Assembly (NCBI GenBank): GCA_947856335.1
Contig: CANUCD010000008.1
Span: 1-18,007 of the forward strand
DNA length: 18,007 bases
From: an uncultured Bacilli bacterium
Lineage (GTDB): Bacteria > Bacillota_I > Bacilli_A > RF39 > UBA660
Direction of reading: 5' to 3'
Below the pieces are notes generated by a model. The model saw only the letters and a list, made by a program, of their open reading frames with translations. It searched no databases and was not told the DNA's origin. Below are positions 13,806 to 18,007 of the stretch, in pieces. The first letter of the stretch is position 1. Every line of letters starts with the position of its first letter. Position numbers and translations under genes: made by a program.

Positions 13806-14444
13806 TTAACGATGTGGATAAATAAAATCTACTTCTTCATCATAGCAAATATTTCCATCAAACCTATATGCTTTATCTCCTACTTTAATAATAGTTCTAT
13901 CTTCATCTAAAAATGAAGCAACACTTCCATCAGTTAAAATAACATACTCAATTTCCCTACCATCAGCATCAACTTTTACATAATAATCAAAACCTCTATC
14001 ATCTAAATATGTTCTAATCCCATCAATTAACTCAAATTCTCTTCCCTTTTCATCTATATAAATATGATCTAAATAATCTTCACGAGTAATTATTCTATCC
14101 CACTCTTCCTTTAATCGTGCCACAAAGGCTTCTTTTAAAGAAAAATGACGTTTTTTATCTTTTACTCTTTTAATATGAGAAACATCTATCGTTCCTCTAA
14201 TAATATCTTTATCATCATCTTTAGTATGTGCAGCAAAAGGAAGAGTAATAATTTTTTCTTGTCCTACTTCTTTTATACTTGTTAAAAATTCTTCTTCATA
14301 ATTAGGTTTTAACAAAACTTTTGCTATTACTTTACTCTTATCATCACTACTAATTCTAGTTCTATCAATACTAGCTTCTCTTACTTCACCAGGTTTTAAA
14401 TTTTTTGAAAGACGAGCTAATTCTTGTTCTAAATCTTTATTCAT
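13806..14444 (-). CDS. Hypothetical soluble protein, 212 residues
   Basis: I do not recognise this family. The protein is soluble and highly charged, with alternating acidic and basic residues and no membrane segment or cysteine-rich motif. Only one cysteine is visible (near residue 201). The N-terminus predicts a helix (MNKDLEQELARLSKNL); the middle (about 75-95) has HTKDDDKDIIRGTIDVSHIKR; the C-terminal half (about 125-212) looks beta-rich, with a DEKGREFELIDGIRTYLDD segment and a run of short strands ending in IYPHR. It has its own promoter overlapping the mtaB end and lies 9 nt before recD2, so it may work with RecD2, but nothing in the sequence proves this. Confidence 0.8.
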   Translation of the reverse strand: MNKDLEQELARLSKNLKPGEVREASIDRTRISSDDKSKVIAKVLLKPNYEEEFLTSIKEVGQEKIITLPFAAHTKDDDKDIIRGTIDVSHIKRVKDKKRHFSLKEAFVARLKEEWDRIITREDYLDHIYIDEKGREFELIDGIRTYLDDRGFDYYVKVDADGREIEYVILTDGSVASFLDEDRTIIKVGDKAYRFDGNICYDEEVDFIYPHR

Positions 14445-14459
14445 ATTATCACCTACTTT

Positions 14460-14488
14460 ATTATAACGTAATTTTATTCTTGCGACAA
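14460..14488 (-). promoter_or_regulatory. Promoter of the 14444 gene and recD2
   Basis: Minus-strand TTGTCG (14488-14483), 17-bp spacer, perfect TATAAT (14465-14460). The -35 lies inside the last codons of mtaB. Predicted +1 is near 14453, just before the AGGTGAT ribosome site at 14454-14448. Confidence 0.7.
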
Positions 14489-15751
14489 GACTACTTCACC
14501 AACTATCTTATCATTTTTTATCTCTGTTATTTCCACTAAAAGCATTTGATTACTAGTATATTTTCCTTTTATATATACTTTTAAATAATTAGAGGTTAAT
14601 CCAGTTGTATACTCCCCATCTATCTCTTCTGTTAATACTAAAAGTTTTTTCCCAACAAATGTTGAAGCATAAGTATCCTCAAGTTCTTTTGATAACTCAA
14701 GTAAAACCTTTACTCTTTCTTTTTTTATATCATCATCTATTTGTGGCATCCTACTAGATGCTGTACCATCTCTTTTAGAATATGGAAAAACATGCAATTT
14801 ACTAAAATTTATTTCCTTGCAAAAATCTACATATTCTTTAAAACACTCAACTGTCTCATAAGGATGTCCTACAATACAATCAGTTGTAATAGAAATATCA
14901 GGACATATTCTTCTAATTTTAGCAATTTTCTCTTTAAAATAAGCTGTATTATATTTTCTATTCATCATTTTTAATACTGTATCACTACCACTTTGAAGAG
15001 GAATATGTAAATGATTAGCTATTTTAGGTTCATTTTTTAATAATTCTAAAAATTTATCATTTAACTCTGTAATTTCAATACTAGATAATCTAATACGTTT
15101 TAATTCAGGAATTTTAGCAAGCTCATAAATTAAATCACTTAAATCTTTATCCATCCATTGATAACGACCTGTATGAATACCTGTTAAAACAATTTCTTGA
15201 TGATTATTTAAGGCTAAAACTCTAGCTTCCTCAAGTACTTTTTGAAAATCTTTAGAGCGAACACTTCCTCTTACATAAGGAATAATACAATAAGAGCAAA
15301 AATTATCACATCCATCTTCTATTTTTATATATGCTCTTGTATGCGTAGTAAACTTTTCTACTTTCATATCTTCAAACTCTAAATCTCTATTACTAGTAAA
15401 ATAAGTATACTTATTATGATTATCAATATAATCTTTAATTAAATCTACAATCTTACTCTTATTTTTATTACCAATTAAAATATCAATATCCATTTTTTCA
15501 TAATCACTACTATGATTTTGTGAACTACACCCTGCTACAACAAGACAAGCCAAAGGATGTTCTCTTTTTTCTTTATGAACAATCTTTCTTGATTTTCTAT
15601 CAGCCATATTAGTAACACTACAAGTATTTATAATAACTATATCTGGATAATTATCATCATAAATAAACCCACTTTTCAGTAGGCACTCTTTCATATACTC
15701 ACTTTCATAAGCATTAACTTTACATCCCAAAGTAACAATTTTAAACTTCAT
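14474..15751 (-). CDS. mtaB: tRNA (N6-threonylcarbamoyladenosine(37)) methylthiotransferase MtaB
   Basis: MtaB is a radical-SAM enzyme that adds a methylthio group to t6A37 of ANN-decoding tRNAs. The 425-residue protein shows the N-terminal methylthiotransferase domain with cluster-ligand cysteines in TLGCKVNAYESEYM (Cys9), INTCSVTNMADRKSRK and VAGCSSQ. The radical-SAM CxxxCxxC motif is DGCDNFCSYC (near residues 147-154), and IRLSSIEI and HIPLQSGSDTVLKMMNRKY follow. The C-terminal TRAM-like domain (about 360-425) binds tRNA. The pattern favours MtaB (YqeV) over MiaB, which has a CPYCxVP signature and different N-terminal wording. It starts with GGGGATGAAGT upstream of the ATG and follows the membrane protein gene by 21 nt. 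Confidence 0.95.
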   Translation of the reverse strand: MKFKIVTLGCKVNAYESEYMKECLLKSGFIYDDNYPDIVIINTCSVTNMADRKSRKIVHKEKREHPLACLVVAGCSSQNHSSDYEKMDIDILIGNKNKSKIVDLIKDYIDNHNKYTYFTSNRDLEFEDMKVEKFTTHTRAYIKIEDGCDNFCSYCIIPYVRGSVRSKDFQKVLEEARVLALNNHQEIVLTGIHTGRYQWMDKDLSDLIYELAKIPELKRIRLSSIEITELNDKFLELLKNEPKIANHLHIPLQSGSDTVLKMMNRKYNTAYFKEKIAKIRRICPDISITTDCIVGHPYETVECFKEYVDFCKEINFSKLHVFPYSKRDGTASSRMPQIDDDIKKERVKVLLELSKELEDTYASTFVGKKLLVLTEEIDGEYTTGLTSNYLKVYIKGKYTSNQMLLVEITEIKNDKIVGEVVLSQE

Positions 15752-15772
15752 ACTTCATCCCCTGAATTCTAA

Positions 15773-16291
15773 CTAATTTAATGTTTGTTGTAACTCTCTT
15801 AAAGCCTTTAAAAAAGCTTCTTCTTTTTGATAAGATATAACTGATACTTTAATCTTTGGTTTTACTGGTATATCTTTATTTATTAAATTATCTAAATCTA
15901 CCTTTTTAACAGTTAAATCATCATCTAGTGCTTCTTCTTCTGAATAATTAAGAGCAAAATCATTTTTCTTCTGTAACAACTCTTCATAACTAATAATTGC
16001 TCTTTCTTCTTGTTCTTCTTCATACTTATTTAAGTCAATCGTACTAGGTTCAGCTTGTTCTAAAGCTTCAGTTATTTTTTTTAAACTTTCCATTTCTGTT
16101 TTAGGCTCATCTATTTTTTTATCAAATAAATCATAATTAGAAGTGATATCATTATCGCCATCTTGATTTTCCTTCAAAAAATAAATCAAGACAATTACTA
16201 ATAACATAAGAGCTAAGACTGCGAAAAAGAAAACTACATCTACGAAAGAAAGTGTTTTTAAAAAGCTTACAGTGTCACTAATAATTTGCAT
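15773..16291 (-). CDS. Single-pass membrane protein with acidic cytoplasmic tail
   Basis: The 172-residue protein has one strong hydrophobic helix near residues 17-38 (FVDVVFFFAVLALMLLVIVL) and then a long soluble region rich in Glu, Asp, Lys and Asn, with segments likely to be helical or disordered (MESLKKITEALEQAEP, YEELLQKKNDFALNYSEEEA). The C-terminal FLKALRELQQTLN looks like an amphipathic helix. I do not recognise the family. ATG 16291 is chosen over ATG 16297 because GGTGAT directly abuts the latter but lies 6 nt before the former. It forms a unit with mtaB, has an extended -10 (16320-16312), and follows the terminator of the surface-protein gene. Alternatives include a division or secretion accessory protein. 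Confidence 0.75.
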   Translation of the reverse strand: MQIISDTVSFLKTLSFVDVVFFFAVLALMLLVIVLIYFLKENQDGDNDITSNYDLFDKKIDEPKTEMESLKKITEALEQAEPSTIDLNKYEEEQEERAIISYEELLQKKNDFALNYSEEEALDDDLTVKKVDLDNLINKDIPVKPKIKVSVISYQKEEAFLKALRELQQTLN

Positions 16292-16311
16292 AATCATATC
16301 ACCACAACTTT

Positions 16312-16320
16312 ATTCTATCA
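16312..16320 (-). promoter_or_regulatory. Extended -10 promoter of the 16291-mtaB unit
   Basis: Minus-strand TGA followed by TAGAAT (16317-16312), directly downstream of the terminator hairpin. Predicted +1 near 16305, just before GGTGAT. Same string as in the tRNA-Arg promoter; no -35 seen. Confidence 0.5.
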
Positions 16321-16350
16321 AAAAAATGCCAAATAATAAAGAGGCGTTTT
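16320..16350 (-). terminator. Terminator of the 17597 surface-protein gene
   Basis: Minus-strand AAAACGCC (16350-16343) and GGCATTTT (16330-16323), 12-nt loop, one C-A mismatch, with three further Ts continuing the run (16322-16320). It lies 32 nt after the stop codon. Read on the plus strand the stem is perfect with one G-U pair. Confidence 0.6.
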
Positions 16351-16382
16351 AATATTTACAGTTTCTTTTCATTTTATTTACA

Positions 16383-17597
16383 CTAATTAACAACGTAAGG
16401 ATCTTGAATAGTACCACTACCTACTACTATTACTTCTCTTTTTAAACTAATAACAGGTCTTATCGTCCTATATAAACTACCATTTATATTATCAACTAAC
16501 TTTCCACTAGTATCTACAATAAATGGATATATAGCATCTTCATCACTCTTAGATAAAGAACTAGTCCACCATAAGTTTTCTAAATCTTCATTATATAAAT
16601 AATAATCTTTATTCTCTTTATTGTATAATCCTCCTGCAAATATAACTTCATCAGCAGTAATAATTCCTATCTTACTTGTATATCTTTTTCCTAAACAATT
16701 AAAAGTAGGTATTTTATTAGTAACTATTCTTGTATAAGCATTATAAGTGTTTTCACTCTTACTAGTTTCACTACAAAACTTAGTATTAGCAATACTATCT
16801 TCATAATCTTTTAAATTACTATCATAATAATTATTTAAACTTGTACTAAGAGTTGTTTTATCTAAGCTTTCTAATTCGTTATTATCATGATAATTAGCAA
16901 GTGTATCTGATACACCATCAAGTATCAATCTAACACTTCCATCCCCATTTATTCTAATTATTCGCCAAGTAAGATTAGCAAATGATACATAATTATTATC
17001 TACTTTTCCTCTAAAATAATAAGTAGTACCATCATCATCTACAGAAGATATTAAACCCTCATTTTCTTGAGCAATATCTTCTCCAACATTAGTTTTACTT
17101 AAACTAACTTCATTATTTTTAAGCAGTGTCATATAAAAATATTCTTCTATATCTTCTATTTTATCAATAACTATTTTAAAAGTTGTACTTGTATTATTAC
17201 TTATCTTTAAATTAAAGCTTTGAGTATCTCCCTTAGATATCAATAAATTATCATAAACAATATTTTGTTCTTTTACTAAATGTTTTTCATTACTCCCAAC
17301 ATCAATATCTGATGAACTTAAAAGATAAGTAACATCTTCATCCATTCCTTTAATATCTGATAAACTAATACGATAATATATATCACTACCACCATCATTA
17401 GTAACAGAAAAACGATATATCCCATTACTAATAACATGAGAACCATCTAAATAGTTAATAGATAACTCATCACTTACAACAACCTCTGTTTCAGGATGAA
17501 TTACTTTATCATAAAACAAATATCCTATACCTATAAGTGCTATACCTATAATAAGTACACCTATTAAAAATAAACTTCTCTTATAAAATAATTTCAT
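16383..17597 (-). CDS. Signal-anchored extracellular protein, unknown function
   Basis: The 404-residue protein has a positive N-terminus and a hydrophobic helix at about residues 8-29 (LFLIGVLIIGIALIGIGYLF), then an entirely extracellular part. Residues about 40-165 look like an immunoglobulin- or camelysin-like beta domain (INYLDGSHVISNGIYRFSVT and YDNLLISKGDTQSFNLKISN). The second half begins YYFRGKVDNNYVSFANLTWR, continues RIIRINGDGSVRLILDG and ends ENLWWTSSLSKS, then RPVISLKREVIVVGSGTIQD and PYVVN. I recognise this second half as a domain recurrent in cell-surface proteins of gut Firmicutes but cannot name it firmly. Two cysteines (KFCSE and FNCLG) could pair. It has no LPxTG motif. Its promoter is at 17622-17650; a weak AAAGGG ribosome site lies 10 nt before ATG. 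Confidence 0.8.
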   Translation of the reverse strand: MKLFYKRSLFLIGVLIIGIALIGIGYLFYDKVIHPETEVVVSDELSINYLDGSHVISNGIYRFSVTNDGGSDIYYRISLSDIKGMDEDVTYLLSSSDIDVGSNEKHLVKEQNIVYDNLLISKGDTQSFNLKISNNTSTTFKIVIDKIEDIEEYFYMTLLKNNEVSLSKTNVGEDIAQENEGLISSVDDDGTTYYFRGKVDNNYVSFANLTWRIIRINGDGSVRLILDGVSDTLANYHDNNELESLDKTTLSTSLNNYYDSNLKDYEDSIANTKFCSETSKSENTYNAYTRIVTNKIPTFNCLGKRYTSKIGIITADEVIFAGGLYNKENKDYYLYNEDLENLWWTSSLSKSDEDAIYPFIVDTSGKLVDNINGSLYRTIRPVISLKREVIVVGSGTIQDPYVVN

Positions 17598-17621
17598 TCT
17601 TATTCAACCCTTTATACTAAA

Positions 17622-17650
17622 ATTATATAATTAAAAAACAAGAAAGTAAA
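17622..17650 (-). promoter_or_regulatory. Promoter of the 17597 surface-protein gene
   Basis: Minus-strand TTTACT (17650-17645), 17-bp spacer, TATAAT (17627-17622). The -35 lies mostly in the loop of the terminator hairpin of the preceding gene. Leader about 19 nt. Confidence 0.55.
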
Positions 17651-17662
17651 GAATTTCTTGTT
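17633..17662 (-). terminator. Intrinsic terminator between the two surface-protein genes
   Basis: Minus-strand perfect 9-bp stem AACAAGAAA (17662-17654) and TTTCTTGTT (17645-17637), loop TTCTTTAC, followed by Ts. It ends the gene whose 3' end is at 17798, or could act as an attenuator if transcription starts inside the inverted-repeat segment. Confidence 0.75.
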
Positions 17663-17666
17663 ATAT

Positions 17667-17786
17667 TCTTGCCCATACATATAGGAATTTCAAAACTTTA
17701 AAGAAATATATATAATAGATAAATACATAGACAAATAGTAGACGTTTTGTCGAATTATAAAATGCATTATAGCAGTATGGGCAAGA
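17667..17786. repeat. 12-bp perfect inverted repeat flanking 96 bp
   Basis: TCTTGCCCATAC (17667-17678) and its exact complement GTATGGGCAAGA (17775-17786) flank a 96-bp A+T-rich segment with no ORF. The arms are much more G+C-rich than their surroundings. The segment contains minus-strand TTGTCT (17734-17729) with a TATATA 16 bp on (17712-17707) and a plus-strand TATAAT (17711-17716), so it could carry a promoter. No target-site duplication was seen. It may be an invertible element, a small MITE-like remnant or a long-range RNA stem. Confidence 0.6.
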
Positions 17787-17797
17787 TTTATATATAC

Positions 17798-18007
17798 TTA
17801 TTCTGCTCCAACAACTACGTATGGGTCAGTACTAGTACCAATTTGACTACAATTTAATGTTGGTGTTTGTGTTGAATCCCAACTTCCACCTGTAGTCAAA
17901 ATTCTTCCCCATGGTGCATATGCTGTTACATTTGTTCCGTATCCTCTTTTTGTATCACTTGTCCAATATGTTTCATTTGAACCTGCTACTTTTCTATCAT
18001 TACAGAA
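17798..18007 (-). CDS. 3' end of a second surface-type protein (partial)
   Basis: The last 69 codons of a minus-strand gene that begins outside the window. The translated end contains NETYWTSDTKRGYGTNVTAY and APWGRILTTGGSW and finishes TSTDPYVVVGAE. The WTS motif and the DPYVV ending also occur in the neighbouring 404-residue protein (WWTSS and QDPYVVN), which suggests related C-terminal domains or a paralogue pair. It ends in TAA at 17798-17800, followed by the inverted repeat and a terminator. No membrane anchor is visible in this part. Confidence 0.8.
   Translation of the reverse strand, partial: FCNDRKVAGSNETYWTSDTKRGYGTNVTAYAPWGRILTTGGSWDSTQTPTLNCSQIGTSTDPYVVVGAE

Noticed and set aside
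13572..13910. Plus-strand 112-residue ORF over the recD2 start.
   Set aside because: It is antisense to recD2 and its upstream neighbour, has no ribosome site and no family resemblance.
17667..17786. Insertion sequence or complete transposon.
   Set aside because: No transposase frame and no target-site duplication next to the 12-bp arms; only a MITE-like remnant remains possible.

Overview
The window is A+T-rich DNA from a low-GC Gram-positive bacterium of the Bacilli/Mollicutes-related type, probably an uncultured gut lineage. This placement rests on gene families, gene neighbourhoods and base composition, not on a phylogeny. TGA is used as a stop codon (tmk-like gene, deoxyribonucleotidase-like gene, ruvA), and the tryptophan codon checked, in queA, is TGG. 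The code is therefore standard, not the Mycoplasma code. Almost all genes lie on the minus strand, tightly packed with gaps of about 1-25 nt or short overlaps; only an XRE regulator and a HIT protein lie on the plus strand.

Layout, left to right. Positions 1-419: the 5' end of a membrane-anchored minus-strand gene and a divergent small XRE regulator, with a strong promoter and repeated TCCACA half-sites between them. Positions 424-6354 (minus, read right to left): ruvA, a HAD deoxyribonucleotidase-like gene, ruvB, folD, glyA, a dTMP kinase-like gene and queA. This block combines Holliday-junction processing with one-carbon and thymidylate supply and tRNA queuosine modification. Positions 6501-6577: tRNA-Arg(CCG) with encoded CCA. 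Positions 6625-9495: trpS-cdsA-rseP. Positions 9585-10108: rpsP-khpA. Positions 10185-10715: a homologue of the outer spore coat morphogenetic protein CotE. Positions 10816-11196 (plus): a HIT-family hydrolase. Positions 11197-11591: two small minus-strand ORFs and two hairpins. Positions 11592-14444: recD2 preceded by an unrecognised gene. Positions 14474-16291: mtaB preceded by a single-pass membrane protein. Positions 16383-18007: a signal-anchored surface protein, then the 3' end of a second, probably related gene, with a 12-bp inverted repeat flanking 96 bp between them.

Control signals are compact. Several promoters are extended -10 elements (TGn next to a TATAAT-like hexamer), and the predicted +1 falls at or just before the Shine-Dalgarno sequence, giving leaders of roughly 10-18 nt. 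In several places the terminator of one unit physically overlaps the promoter of the next. The most notable points are the CotE homologue with a mother-cell-sigma-like -10 motif, the possible invertible segment or mobile remnant upstream of the surface-protein gene, the repeated half-sites at the XRE locus, the nucleotidase gene embedded between ruvA and ruvB, and two unannotated small proteins. No phage, IS, CRISPR array or restriction/defence locus was seen.
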